A stretch of DNA of 64,000 nucleotides from Hyphomonadaceae bacterium. Lineage in GTDB: Bacteria > Pseudomonadota > Alphaproteobacteria > Caulobacterales > Hyphomonadaceae. The notes under the pieces were generated by a model. It saw only the letters and a program-made list of their open reading frames with translations. It ran no database searches and was not told where the DNA came from. A program made the position numbers and the translations under genes. The stretch spans positions 62,001-126,000 of the forward strand of contig JADKDU010000004.1 of assembly GCA_016714495.1 (NCBI GenBank), given 5' to 3'. Positions 26,036-35,313 of the stretch are shown here, one piece after another. Position 1 is the stretch's first letter. Every line of letters begins with the position of its first letter.

Positions 26036-27820
26036 ATGCCTAGATATCAGGCGCCGCTCAGGGACATGAAGTTCCTGCTCAACGAAGTGCTTGAGATCGG
26101 GAGTTATTCAAACCTGCCACGTTTCGCGGATGCCCCGTCAGACGTGATCGAAGCGGTTCTGGACGGCGGTGCGGCGTTCGCCGCCGAAATCCTGCAGCCG
26201 CTCAACGCCATCGGCGACAGACAAGGCTGCAAGCGCAATCCTGACGGCTCGGTGACGACGCCGAAAGGGTTCCGCGAAGCCTACCAGCAGATGTCCGATG
26301 ACGGCTGGATCGCGATGTCAGCCGATCCCAAATGGGGCGGGCAGGGCCTTCCTCGCGTTGTTGCGATGCCGGTGCTGGAGATGTGCTCATCCGCCAACAT
26401 GGCCTTCTCGATGTATCCAGGCCTCACACGCGGCGCGGCCGAAGCAATCGAGACCGGCGGCTCGGAAGAACAGAAGAACATTTACCTGCCTAATATGATG
26501 ACCGGCAAATGGTCGGGCACCATGAATCTCACTGAGCCGCAATGCGGAACCGACCTTGGTCTTATCCGCACCAAAGCAGTGCCGCAGCCCGACGGCAGCT
26601 ACAAGATCACTGGCCAGAAGATCTGGATTTCCGGCGGCGAGCAGGATCTCGCCGAAAACATCATCCAGCTGGTGCTCGCGCGCATCGAGGGTGGGCCGGA
26701 AGGCATCAAGGGCATCTCGCTCTTCATCGTGCCGAAGTTCATCGTGACGCCCGACGGCTCGCTCGGCGCCCGCAACTCGTTCCAGTGTGGCGGCCTCGAA
26801 GAGAAGATGGGCATCCACGGCAACGCGACGTGCGTGATGAACTATGAGGGCGCCACCGGCTTCCTCGTCGGCGAAGCCCACAAGGGCATGCGCACCATGT
26901 TCGTCATGATGAACGAGGCGCGCCTCGGCGTCGGCATGCAGGGCCTCGCGCAAGCTGAAGTCGCGTTCCAGAATGCTGCGGATTTCGCGCGCGAACGCCT
27001 GCAGGGCCGCTCCATCACCGGCGCGAAGGCGCCGGATAAGCCAGCCGATCCGATCATCGTGCACCCTGATGTGCGGCGCATGCTGATGGAGATGAAGGCA
27101 TTCACCGAAGGCGGCCGCGCATTCTGCTACTGGACGGCGCTGCAGGGGGATCTCTTGCACGTCTCGCCAGACGCACACGTGCGCGAGAAGGCCGATGACC
27201 GGATGGCGCTGCTGACGCCAGTGATCAAGGGCTTCCTTACTGACCGTGGTTTCAAGTGCGCATCGGATGCGCTGCAGCTTCATGGCGGCACCGGCTATAC
27301 GCTCGACCAGGGTGTCGAGCAGTTCGTGCGTGATGCGCGCATCGCACTGATCTATGAAGGCACCAACGGCATTCAGGCGTTGGACCTTGTGGGCCGCAAG
27401 CTGGCGGCAAACGGCGGTCGGGCCGTGTTCGGTTTCTTCTCGGATCTCGAAGAGTTCGTGTCGGAAAACGAAGCGAACGAGAAGATGAAGCCCTATGTCG
27501 AGGGTGTCCGCACCGCGACCGGGCAGCTCAAGGAAGCGACCATGTGGTTGATGCAGAACGGCATGTCGAACTTCGACAATGCCGGCGCCTCAAGCCATGA
27601 CTATCTTCAGCTTTTTGGCCTGACTGCGTTTGCGCTAATGTGGGCGAAGATGGCGAAAGCCGCGTTGGCGCAGGAAGCCTCGAGCGATCCGTTCTATGCG
27701 AACAAACTTGTTACTGCTCGGTATTATTTTGAGCGGGTCTTGCCTGACGCTACGTCACATCTCGCAAAGGTAAAGACAGGCGCGACGCCGGTCATGGCCC
27801 TCAGCGCAGACGCATTCTGA
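26036..27820 (+). CDS. Acyl-CoA dehydrogenase (FadE/DmdC-like, with C-terminal extension)
   Basis: 594 residues, the long form with an extra C-terminal domain. Landmarks: the N-terminal YQAPLRDMKFLLNEVLEI, MNLTEPQCGTDLG for FAD contact, EEKMGIHGNATCVMNYEGA, LHGGTGYTLDQGVEQFVRD, and the catalytic Glu in IALIYEGTNGIQALDLVGRK (about residue 440). It oxidises acyl-CoA to enoyl-CoA, feeding electrons to ETF. It is the first catabolic gene after the MerR regulator, followed by thiolase and the FadB-type enzyme, so it belongs to a beta-oxidation block. Chain-length preference cannot be read; 3-methylmercaptopropionyl-CoA dehydrogenase is a close relative. Confidence 0.92.
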   Translation: MPRYQAPLRDMKFLLNEVLEIGSYSNLPRFADAPSDVIEAVLDGGAAFAAEILQPLNAIGDRQGCKRNPDGSVTTPKGFREAYQQMSDDGWIAMSADPKWGGQGLPRVVAMPVLEMCSSANMAFSMYPGLTRGAAEAIETGGSEEQKNIYLPNMMTGKWSGTMNLTEPQCGTDLGLIRTKAVPQPDGSYKITGQKIWISGGEQDLAENIIQLVLARIEGGPEGIKGISLFIVPKFIVTPDGSLGARNSFQCGGLEEKMGIHGNATCVMNYEGATGFLVGEAHKGMRTMFVMMNEARLGVGMQGLAQAEVAFQNAADFARERLQGRSITGAKAPDKPADPIIVHPDVRRMLMEMKAFTEGGRAFCYWTALQGDLLHVSPDAHVREKADDRMALLTPVIKGFLTDRGFKCASDALQLHGGTGYTLDQGVEQFVRDARIALIYEGTNGIQALDLVGRKLAANGGRAVFGFFSDLEEFVSENEANEKMKPYVEGVRTATGQLKEATMWLMQNGMSNFDNAGASSHDYLQLFGLTAFALMWAKMAKAALAQEASSDPFYANKLVTARYYFERVLPDATSHLAKVKTGATPVMALSADAF

Positions 27821-27848
27821 CGGACGCCGGACCTTCCTCCGGCGTCCG
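27821..27848 (+). terminator. 11-bp hairpin between acyl-CoA dehydrogenase and thiolase genes
   Basis: CGGACGCCGGA (27821-27831) pairs with TCCGGCGTCCG (27838-27848) around a 6-base loop, directly after the TGA of the dehydrogenase. There is no T-tract beyond CTCCCTT. It could be a partial terminator or an RNA-stability element that sets relative expression within the fad block. Confidence 0.45.
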
Positions 27849-27893
27849 CTCCCTTACGGCCCGCAGCCGGGCCCGACTTCAGAGGAGGCCCTC

Positions 27894-29099
27894 ATGGCCG
27901 AAGCCTACATTTACGACGCCGTCCGCACGCCGCGCGGCAAGGGCAAGAGCAACGGTTCGCTGCACGAAATCACATCGCTCCAGCTGGCGACCCAAGCGCT
28001 GAAGGCGATCAAGGATCGCAACAACCTCGACACCTCCAAGGTCGATGACGTCATCCTCGGCTGCGTGACGCCGATCGGCGAGCAAGGCTCGGATATCGCG
28101 CGCATCGCCGTGCTGAACGCAGATTATTCCGAGACAACTGCGGGCGTGCAGGTGGATCGCTTCTGCGCTTCGGGCCTCGAGGCGTGCAACATCGCAGCGG
28201 CCAAGGTTATGACCGGCGAGGCCGACATGGCGATCGGCGGCGGCGTCGAAGCGATGTCGCGCGTGCCGATGGGGTCGAACGGCGGCGCCTGGGCCACCAA
28301 CCCGGAAATCGCGATGAAGTCGTACTTCGCCCCGCAGGGCATCGGCGCTGATCTCATCGCCACCAAATACGGCTTCTCACGCGATGACGTGGATGCGTAC
28401 GCCGTCGAGAGTCAGAAGCGCGCCTCGCGCGCCTGGAAGGAAGGCCGCTTCAAGAAATCAGTCGTGCCGGTGATGGACCAGCTCGGCGTCACGATCCTCG
28501 CGCATGACGAGACTGTGCGGGGCGACACCACAATGCAGACGCTCGCAGCGCTGAATCCGTCCTTCGAACAGATGGGGCAGATGGCGTTCGATGATGTCGT
28601 GAGGCAGCGCTATCCGGAAATCGAGAAGGTGAACCATGTCCACCATGCCGGCAACTCGTCCGGCATTGTGGATGGCGCCTCCGCCGTCCTGATCGGCACG
28701 AAGGAAATGGGTGAACAGCTCGGCCTCAAGGCGCGTGCGCGTATCAAGGGATTCGCCTCCATCGGCTCGGAACCGTCGATCATGCTGACCGGCCCTTCGC
28801 TGGTCACGCAGAAACTGCTCGGCAAGCTGGGCATGACGCCGGAAGACATTGACCTTTACGAACTCAACGAAGCGTTTGCTTCGGTGGTCCTGCGCATGAT
28901 GCAGCACCTCAACATCCCGCACGAGAAGATGAACGTGAATGGCGGAGCAATCGCCATGGGCCACCCGCTTGGCGCCACCGGCGGCATGATCCTCGGCACG
29001 ATGCTGGACGAACTGGAGCGGTCGGGCAAGGAAACCGGCCTGATCACGCTCTGCGTCGGCGCCGGCATGGGCACGGCCACAGTCATCGAGCGCGTGTGA
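27894..29099 (+). CDS. fadA: Acetyl-CoA C-acyltransferase (thiolase)
   Basis: 401 residues. Thiolase residues are in place: nucleophilic Cys in VDRFCASGLEA (about 91), NEAFASVVLRM, the His in NGGAIAMGHPLGATGG (about 357), and the second Cys in TLCVGAGMGTATV (about 387). It cleaves 3-ketoacyl-CoA with CoA in beta-oxidation. AGGAGG precedes the ATG. The gene is followed without a gap by a microprotein and the FadB-type gene, which would make it the beta subunit of the complex; a biosynthetic role as acetoacetyl-CoA thiolase is a less likely alternative here. Confidence 0.92.
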   Translation: MAEAYIYDAVRTPRGKGKSNGSLHEITSLQLATQALKAIKDRNNLDTSKVDDVILGCVTPIGEQGSDIARIAVLNADYSETTAGVQVDRFCASGLEACNIAAAKVMTGEADMAIGGGVEAMSRVPMGSNGGAWATNPEIAMKSYFAPQGIGADLIATKYGFSRDDVDAYAVESQKRASRAWKEGRFKKSVVPVMDQLGVTILAHDETVRGDTTMQTLAALNPSFEQMGQMAFDDVVRQRYPEIEKVNHVHHAGNSSGIVDGASAVLIGTKEMGEQLGLKARARIKGFASIGSEPSIMLTGPSLVTQKLLGKLGMTPEDIDLYELNEAFASVVLRMMQHLNIPHEKMNVNGGAIAMGHPLGATGGMILGTMLDELERSGKETGLITLCVGAGMGTATVIERV

Positions 29100-29320
29100 T
29101 GCGTGTCGGCGAGGCGAAAATCAGCGCCCTCGCCGTCGCGGCGCTCACCGGCGCGGGCCTTACGCTCATGCTGAGCCAGGCGCTACGCGATCTTGGCTAC
29201 GCGCTCGCGATCTCTCTTCCGATCACGCTGACGATGGGTGCGGCGCTCTTCTTCTTTGCATCGGACGACATCCGCAAGGGCGGCAACGCCCCCGAAAAAC
29301 AATCGACCAAAGGCAAATGA
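29099..29320 (+). CDS. 73-residue two-helix membrane microprotein between fadA and fadB
   Basis: The ATG at 29099 shares its A with the thiolase stop (TGATG), and the stop at 29318-29320 is one base before the FadB-type start. Hydrophobic segments at about 8-26 and 32-52 are joined by a short polar turn; the tail is Lys/Asn-rich and polar. Tight coupling on both sides and a clean open frame support a real gene. No family was recognised; a membrane tether for the beta-oxidation enzymes is a possible role. A GTG at 29096 could add one residue. Confidence 0.65.
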   Translation: MRVGEAKISALAVAALTGAGLTLMLSQALRDLGYALAISLPITLTMGAALFFFASDDIRKGGNAPEKQSTKGK

Positions 29321-29321
29321 C

Positions 29322-31541
29322 ATGAAACTCGAAACCTTCAGCCTCGACGTAGATGCAGATGGCATCGCAGTTGCGACCTTCGACGTGCCGGGTCGCTCGA
29401 TGAACACACTTACGGCCCGCGCCATTCAGGATCTTGAGGCCATCGCAGATGAGGTTGGCTCCAACGCGACGATCAAGGGCCTCGTCATTACCTCCGGCAA
29501 GACCAGCGGGTTTTGCGCCGGCGCCGATCTCGGCGAACTCGGCGGCGGCTCTGTCGATGGCGACAAGAGCGGCGATCCGGAAGCGCAGCTCAAGGCGGCG
29601 TTCGACCGTGCGTTCCAGATGAACAAGATCCTGCGTAATCTCGAAACCTGCAAGAAGCCTGTCGCCTGCGCCATCAACGGCCTTGCGCTCGGCGGTGGTT
29701 TCGAAGTGGCGCTTGGCTGCCACTACCGTATCGCGGCGAACGACAACCCGAAGTTTCAGCTCGGCCTGCCTGAAGCAAAGGTCGGCCTGATGCCAGGCGG
29801 CGGCGGCACGCAACGTCTTCCGCGGTTGATCGGCGCGCAGGCTGCCGCGCCCTATCTGCTACAGGGCGAGAACATGACCGCGCAGCAGGCCAAGGATCTC
29901 GGCGTCGTCCATGAGCTCGCGCCGACTGCCCAACTGGTCGGTCGCGCCAAGGAATGGGTGAAGGCAAATCCGAACGCCAAGGCGCCGTGGGACGACGCCA
30001 AGTTCAAGATCCCGGGCGGCAAGCCCGACTCACAGCAGGGTTCGATGGTGTTCACCTTCGGCGCCGCCATGCTGGCCAAGCAGACCTGGGGCAATTACCC
30101 TGCGCAAAAGCACATCCTCTCGGCGGTCTACGAAGGCCTCAGCGTTCCAATGGATGCGGCCCTGCGCATCGAGAGCCGCTATTTCGTGAAGACGCTGATG
30201 ACGCCGGAAGCGAAGGGCATGATCCGCTCGCTTTTCCTGTCGATGCAGGATTTGTCAAAGGGCGCATCGCGCCCGGCTGGTTATCCGACCTACGACATCA
30301 AGAAAGCCATCGTTGTCGGCGCCGGCCTGATGGGCGCGGGCATCGCCTACGTGCAGGCGAAGGCCGGCATCCCGACCGTGCTGCTCGATGTCAGTCAGGA
30401 ATCCGCCGACAAGGGAAAAGCTTACTCGCAGCGCATCGTCGAAAAGGACGTCTCGCGCGGAAAAATCAGCAAGGAGAAGGGCGAAGCCCTTCTCGCGCTC
30501 ATTACGCCGTCGACTGATTATTCTCTGGTGAAAGGCGCTGACATCGTAGTCGAAGCTGTGTTCGAAAATTCCGAACTGAAGGCGAAAGTCACCGCGCAGA
30601 TCGAGGAACATCTAGGCGAGACCGCCGTCATGGGAACCAACACGTCCACGCTGCCTATCACCGGGTTGGCGAAGGCGTCAAAACGCCCCGCCAATTTCAT
30701 CGGCATCCACTTCTTCTCGCCGGTCGAGCGTATGGGCCTCGTGGAGATCATCATGGGTAAGGAAACGACCCAGGAGACGCTCGCCAAGACGATGGACTAC
30801 GTGCTGAAAATCAAGAAAACGCCAGTGGCTGTGAACGACTTTCGCGGTTTCTACACCTCGCGCGTGTTCGGCACCTACCCGGAAGAGGGCATGACGATGC
30901 TTACCGAAGGCATCGCGCCTGCCATCGTAGAAAATGTCGGCCGCATGGCCGGCATGCCAATGGGCCCGCTGGAGGTTTCCGACTCCGTCGGCATCGACAC
31001 CATGCTGAAGATAGGCCGTGAGAGCGCCAAGGCCGCCGGGAAGTCCTACGACCAGAACCCGGTCGGTGACATGGTCGCCTGGATCGTCGACACGCAGAAC
31101 CGCGTTGGCCGCAAGGCCGGCAAAGGCTTCTACGACTACAACGAAGCCGGCAAGCCCTCGCGCCTCTATCCCGATCTCGGCAAGAAGATTGAGGTGAAGG
31201 TGAAGGAGTGCCCGCCGGAGCTGAAGACCGAACTGACCAAGCGCATGCTTTATCGTCAGTGCGTCGAGGTCGCTCGCTGCTTCGAGGAAGGCGTCATTAC
31301 CGACGCCCGCGATGCCGATATTGGCTCGATCCTCGCCTGGGGCTTTGCGCCGTATTCCGGCGGCGTGTGCTCCTACATGGACCTCAAGGTCGGCATCAAG
31401 ACGTTCGTCCAGGAATGTGACCGCCTCGCCGAAGCTTACGGCGAACGCTTCCGCCCCAATGCCCTGTTGCGCGAGATGGCGGCGAAGGGCCAGACTTTTT
31501 ACTCTCGCTTCCCGCCCAAGGATCAGAAGGCGGCTGCGTAA
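29322..31541 (+). CDS. FadB/FadJ-type enoyl-CoA hydratase / 3-hydroxyacyl-CoA dehydrogenase
   Basis: 739 residues. The N-terminal crotonase domain has TSGKTSGFCAGADLGELG and LGLPEAKVGLMPGGGGTQRL with the two catalytic Glu positions. The dehydrogenase domain begins with AIVVGAGLMGAGIAYVQAKA (NAD site, about 327) and has GIHFFSPVERMGLVEII (catalytic His about 464); two C-terminal helical domains follow. It hydrates 2-enoyl-CoA and oxidises the L-3-hydroxyacyl-CoA. I chose the ATG at 29322 because it follows AAAGG and the upstream frame overlaps the microprotein gene. With the thiolase it forms the beta-oxidation complex. Confidence 0.93.
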   Translation: MKLETFSLDVDADGIAVATFDVPGRSMNTLTARAIQDLEAIADEVGSNATIKGLVITSGKTSGFCAGADLGELGGGSVDGDKSGDPEAQLKAAFDRAFQMNKILRNLETCKKPVACAINGLALGGGFEVALGCHYRIAANDNPKFQLGLPEAKVGLMPGGGGTQRLPRLIGAQAAAPYLLQGENMTAQQAKDLGVVHELAPTAQLVGRAKEWVKANPNAKAPWDDAKFKIPGGKPDSQQGSMVFTFGAAMLAKQTWGNYPAQKHILSAVYEGLSVPMDAALRIESRYFVKTLMTPEAKGMIRSLFLSMQDLSKGASRPAGYPTYDIKKAIVVGAGLMGAGIAYVQAKAGIPTVLLDVSQESADKGKAYSQRIVEKDVSRGKISKEKGEALLALITPSTDYSLVKGADIVVEAVFENSELKAKVTAQIEEHLGETAVMGTNTSTLPITGLAKASKRPANFIGIHFFSPVERMGLVEIIMGKETTQETLAKTMDYVLKIKKTPVAVNDFRGFYTSRVFGTYPEEGMTMLTEGIAPAIVENVGRMAGMPMGPLEVSDSVGIDTMLKIGRESAKAAGKSYDQNPVGDMVAWIVDTQNRVGRKAGKGFYDYNEAGKPSRLYPDLGKKIEVKVKECPPELKTELTKRMLYRQCVEVARCFEEGVITDARDADIGSILAWGFAPYSGGVCSYMDLKVGIKTFVQECDRLAEAYGERFRPNALLREMAAKGQTFYSRFPPKDQKAAA

Positions 31542-31627
31542 CGCTTCGATGTCTGGCGTCCGACGGCGCTGGGACATTGACGAGATGGCCGGCAGCGCGA
31601 CAACCTTGCGGTGGTTACAGCGCAGGT

Positions 31628-32155
31628 ATGAACATGGCTTTGAAGGCGATTGCGAGCTTTGTTTTCGCGATAACACTGACCGGCAGCCCGGCGCACGCCG
31701 ACGTTAGAGCCTCAGCGCCCGACGGGTTGATCATCCAGATCAAGACGGAGGTCGCGCTTGATCGCGATGATGCGTGGGCGCGATTGCTTCATATCGGATC
31801 CTGGTGGAACGGTTCGCATACTTATTCCGGCAGCGCGGAGTCGATGAATATCGATGCCGTCGCAGGCGGCTGCTGGTGTGAATTGTGGAGCGGCGGGGAG
31901 GTCGAGCATGGCCGCGTCATGTTCGTTATGCCGAAGGAGGCAATCCGTTTCTCCACCGCGTTGGGACCGCTTCAGGAGATGGGCGTGAGCGGCGCGCTGA
32001 CGTTCACGCTGGCTGACGGGTCTTCGCCATCGAAGACTGCGGTGACGGTTGATTTCAAGGTGAGCGGGTCATCGCTGTCCAGTCTTGACAAGCTGGCCCC
32101 CCTGATCGACGGCGTGATCACCGAGCAGGTCACGCGCTATGCCAGCGACAAGTAG
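31628..32155 (+). CDS. Secreted SRPBCC-fold protein
   Basis: About 175 residues. A signal peptide (ALKAIASFVFAITLTGSPAHA) precedes a domain with VALDRDDAWARLLHIGSWW and later FKVSGSSLSSLDKLAPLID, typical of START/Bet v1-like SRPBCC proteins that bind hydrophobic ligands; a CWCELW motif sits in the middle. The ATG at 31634, seven bases after AGG, is as likely as the one at 31628. It is followed by a strong terminator, so it ends its transcript. The ligand is unknown; I would not assign an enzymatic role. Confidence 0.7.
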   Translation: MNMALKAIASFVFAITLTGSPAHADVRASAPDGLIIQIKTEVALDRDDAWARLLHIGSWWNGSHTYSGSAESMNIDAVAGGCWCELWSGGEVEHGRVMFVMPKEAIRFSTALGPLQEMGVSGALTFTLADGSSPSKTAVTVDFKVSGSSLSSLDKLAPLIDGVITEQVTRYASDK

Positions 32156-32163
32156 GCGAAACA

Positions 32164-32191
32164 AAAAGGGCGCTCCAAAGAGCGCCCTTTT
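32164..32191. terminator. Bidirectional intrinsic terminator
   Basis: GGGCGCTC (32168-32175), loop CAAA, GAGCGCCC (32180-32187) form an 8-bp GC stem. It is flanked by AAAA on the left and TTTT on the right, so it works for both the SRPBCC gene and the convergent OmpA-family gene. Confidence 0.9.
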
Positions 32192-32212
32192 CGTATTCAA
32201 CTTCGATATCGC

Positions 32213-32863
32213 TTACTGCGTGACCGGACGCAACGTGATTACCACGCGGCGGTTCTGCGCGCGCTTGGCTTCCGTGTCGTCCGGAACGACGATCGGCTGG
32301 CTTTCGCCAAGGCCGCCCGTCGCCATGCGTTGCGGTAGAACGCCAGCACCTTGCAGATAGACGCGCACGGATTCAGCGCGGCGATAGGATAGGTCGAGGT
32401 TGGCTTGCGCCTCGCCTTCTGTCGATGCGTGGCCGACGATGTCGATCGTGGTTTTGGGATAGAGGTTCAGCGATTCAGCAACCTTGCTGAGAACCGGCGT
32501 GAACTGGGCGTCGAGCATGGCCGAGCCTTTCGAGAAGGTGACGTCGGACGGCATCACGAGAACGATGTTGTCGCCTTGGCGTTGCAGGCCGATGCCGCTG
32601 CTGGCGACCTTGCGACGCATGTCTTCTTCCTGGCCGTCCATGTAGCGGCCGATGCCCGCGCCGGCGAGCGCGCCAACCGCGGCGCCGACCGCGGCGTTGC
32701 GGCCATCATTACCGCCCGCGAAAACCCCGCCGAGGGCGCCTACGACAGCGCCGATCCCGGCGCCAGTTGCCGTTCTTCCGTAAATGCTTTGCCCTGTGAC
32801 CGGGTCAGTGGCGCATGCGCCGAGAGCAAGTGCCGCCCCCATGAATGCAAGAGTACGCTTCAT
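32213..32863 (-). CDS. OmpA-family lipoprotein with glycine-zipper segment
   Basis: 216 residues. The lipoprotein signal ends in LGAC (Cys about 17). Residues 33-72 hold repeated glycine-zipper helices (GAGIGAVVGALGGVFAG and similar). The C-terminal OmpA domain (about 105-210) has DIVGHASTEGEAQANLDLSY with the Asp and Arg pattern that binds diaminopimelate in peptidoglycan, and QNRRVVITL at the end. The product should link outer membrane and cell wall. It is a single gene with a long AT-rich upstream region; the hairpin CGCTGA-GTCAT-TCAGCG at 32907-32923 lies in its leader. Confidence 0.88.
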   Translation of the reverse strand: MKRTLAFMGAALALGACATDPVTGQSIYGRTATGAGIGAVVGALGGVFAGGNDGRNAAVGAAVGALAGAGIGRYMDGQEEDMRRKVASSGIGLQRQGDNIVLVMPSDVTFSKGSAMLDAQFTPVLSKVAESLNLYPKTTIDIVGHASTEGEAQANLDLSYRRAESVRVYLQGAGVLPQRMATGGLGESQPIVVPDDTEAKRAQNRRVVITLRPVTQ

Positions 32864-33141
32864 CGATGTCTCCCTTTAAATCCGAATCGACGCGCACGCC
32901 GGTTCGCGCTGAGTCATTCAGCGACGATAACGACATAAACGCGGCTTCTTACAACAAGTTGCGAGCATGTTTGGTTCATTACGCGTTCATAATATCGACG
33001 CTTTGCGCAGAAACGCTGCGGTACTTGTGGAGCAACAATAAATTCACGCTGCGCCAGATTCCCTGAGTGAGGCTTTTCAGGCACACTCTCTTCATAGCGG
33101 CTCAGGTCGGGCTGGGACAGAAGCCGCCTTGCGAGAAGTTG

Positions 33142-34227
33142 ATGGGATACGTTCTCATCGGAACTGAGGCTAGTCAGTTCTCGGGGAAGGCTCGCGCCGC
33201 TCTCCGCTGGAAAGGCGTCGACTTCAGCGAGACCGTGGCGACGCCGGAAGTCTACCGCGACATCATCGAGCCGAGGATCGGCTATAGCGTGATCCCGGTG
33301 CTACTGACGGAATCCGGCCAGACGATTCAGGACAGCGGCGACATCATCGATTTTGTTGATCGCAACACGTCCGGACCACCCATTCATCCAGCGACGCCGC
33401 TGCAGGAACTTGTCTCACTCCTGCTCGAACTTTACGCGGACGAGTGGCTGGTCATACCGGCCATGCACTATCGCTGGAATCGCGACGACGCCTGGATCGT
33501 CGAAGAGCTCGGAAGAATCGCGAGGCCAGATGCTTCGCGCGAAGAGCAGGTCGCGATCGGGCAGGTCATCGCCAATCCGTTGCGTGACGCCGCCCCACGC
33601 TTCGGCATCAGCGACGACACGGTGTCAGGCATTGAAGCACACTATGAAGGCTTCCTCGCGGACTTCTCGGCCCATCTGCGCAAGCTCCCGTTTGTTCTGG
33701 GCGACCGTCCTTCGCTTGGTGATTTCGCCCTGTTCGGTGCGCTGTACGGGCCACTTTATCGCGACCCGGCGCTGGGCGAGCGTATGCGGCGTCAAGCGCC
33801 GCCAGTTGTGGCGTGGGTTGAGCGCGTTCGCGATGAGCGCGCCGGGCCGGAGGCGTTGCTGGCGAACGACGAGGTCCCAAAGACATTGCATCCGATCCTG
33901 AAACGACAGATGAGCGAGCAGGCCCCTGTTCTGATTGAGACTATATGCGCTCTTGCAGAGTGGACCCGAGCCCAACCAAGCGGCGCGCGAATCAAACGTT
34001 CTCTCGGCGTGCATGAGTTCGTCATCGGCGGCCGGCGCGGCCAGCGCAGTATCCTCACGTTTGCGCTCTGGCGGCTCCAGCGCGTGCAGGATCACTACCG
34101 CCAGCTGGTTGGTGAAGAACGGAAACGGGCGGACAATTTGCTCGAAGCCGTCGGCGGCATGGCTTTGGTCACGACGCAGCTGCCTGTTCGGCTGGATCGC
34201 CGGGACTTCAGGCTTGTGATCGCCTGA
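33142..34227 (+). CDS. Glutathione S-transferase-like protein, long form
   Basis: 361 residues from the ATG at 33142 (GAGAAG upstream). The N-terminal thioredoxin-like domain runs to about 80: LIGTEASQFSGKARAALRW, GYSVIPVLL with the cis-proline, and TIQDSGDIIDFVD with the Ser/Asp glutathione contacts. The helical domain follows with FVLGDRPSLGDFALFGALYG. A C-terminal extension of about 110 residues beyond ordinary GSTs is charged and helical. No Cys sits at the catalytic position, Ser is plausible. The substrate is unknown; the gene appears monocistronic. Confidence 0.82.
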   Translation: MGYVLIGTEASQFSGKARAALRWKGVDFSETVATPEVYRDIIEPRIGYSVIPVLLTESGQTIQDSGDIIDFVDRNTSGPPIHPATPLQELVSLLLELYADEWLVIPAMHYRWNRDDAWIVEELGRIARPDASREEQVAIGQVIANPLRDAAPRFGISDDTVSGIEAHYEGFLADFSAHLRKLPFVLGDRPSLGDFALFGALYGPLYRDPALGERMRRQAPPVVAWVERVRDERAGPEALLANDEVPKTLHPILKRQMSEQAPVLIETICALAEWTRAQPSGARIKRSLGVHEFVIGGRRGQRSILTFALWRLQRVQDHYRQLVGEERKRADNLLEAVGGMALVTTQLPVRLDRRDFRLVIA

Positions 34228-34418
34228 GCACAGTCCAGGCAGGCGGTCCAAAACGAAAGGTACATTGAATCAACCGGGTAGCCTCCAGTCCTGCAGTATT
34301 CGTTTCAGAAGGCGGGTAAATTTTGAAGGGCTCGCCGTCCGTTGGGGAAGTGCTAGAGTCACGAGACTCAAAAGCCGGTCCGGCCAATTGGTCGAATGAT
34401 CATTCGGGGTTTGAAGGA

Positions 34419-35312
34419 ATGGCGAGTTTCGCGATGCGAAACGCTGCGATGATCACCGGCGCCGCGAAGGCCGCGCTGGCGCTCTGTGCGCTTGCGCTGG
34501 CGGCCTGCGGCGGCGATGCGCCTGCAGGCGACGGCGCCGTGTCTCCGGCGGCGGGCGAGCCGGCGGTTGCCGCTCAACCGGGAAGCTCTGGCGCAACGAG
34601 TACTTCCTCCGCCGCGCCGCAGACCGTGCAGGCGGCGGGAGCATCGGCTCCCCTCGACACATCGACCTGGATCCTGCAGCCGCCCTTCTCTGCGGCCGGG
34701 CAGGAGCCGTTCTGGCGTCTCGAAATTGTCGATGGCTGGTTCGAATTCAGGCGTTCCGGTTTGCGCGCGATCGAAGAGCCGTTGGTGCAGCCTTCCCGCG
34801 AAAGCGGGGCGGATGTTTTTAAGGCGGGTGCTTTGCTCGTCTCGATCAAACCGGAGGCTTGCGAAACCGAGCAGGGTGGAAAAGGCGACTTCACTGCGAA
34901 GGTGACGTTCGACGGCGTCGACTTTGATGGCTGTGCGTTCGGCGGCGCGATATCAACCGCTTCGCAGGAAGCCTCGCAAGTGCTGGATGCGCTTGGGCCG
35001 ATTGATGCATGTCTGGCGAAGTTGGGCCAGCCTGCGCTGGTGACGGCGGTATATCCCCGTCAGGACGGCGAGCAGATCGCCCTCGGCCTGCGAGCCAAGA
35101 ATGGCCAAGTCTATGAATGCGCGACAGACGCCGCCGGGTCGAGCGTCGCCTATCTCGATGCGATCGAACAGGGTTCGCAGCCGGCATGGATGTCACGGAT
35201 GCGTTTCCTGCGCGAAGGCACCGTGACGACGGCTCCGTGCCCGGATGCGGAAGAAGTGCGCTCGACCGACAAGGTGATCGGCCGCCTGCTCACCAAGGCC
35301 TGCAAATTCTAG
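34419..35312 (+). CDS. Lipoprotein with COG3650-like C-terminal domain
   Basis: 297 residues. The signal ends in LALAAC (lipobox), followed by a Ala/Gly/Ser/Pro-rich linker to about residue 85. A domain starting FSAAGQEPFWRLEIVDGWFEF resembles the short conserved domain of COG3650-type lipoproteins; cysteines in the rest suggest disulfides. The ATG at 34419 comes right after GAAGGA; the ATG at 34434 is a possible alternative. The role is unknown; an outer-membrane or periplasmic stress lipoprotein is a reasonable guess. The 3' end lies one base from the convergent gene. Confidence 0.65.
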   Translation: MASFAMRNAAMITGAAKAALALCALALAACGGDAPAGDGAVSPAAGEPAVAAQPGSSGATSTSSAAPQTVQAAGASAPLDTSTWILQPPFSAAGQEPFWRLEIVDGWFEFRRSGLRAIEEPLVQPSRESGADVFKAGALLVSIKPEACETEQGGKGDFTAKVTFDGVDFDGCAFGGAISTASQEASQVLDALGPIDACLAKLGQPALVTAVYPRQDGEQIALGLRAKNGQVYECATDAAGSSVAYLDAIEQGSQPAWMSRMRFLREGTVTTAPCPDAEEVRSTDKVIGRLLTKACKF

Positions 35313-35313
35313 A

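Noticed and set aside
30678..31676. 332-codon minus-strand frame opposite the FadB-type gene
   Set aside because: Antisense shadow; composition mirrors the coding strand.
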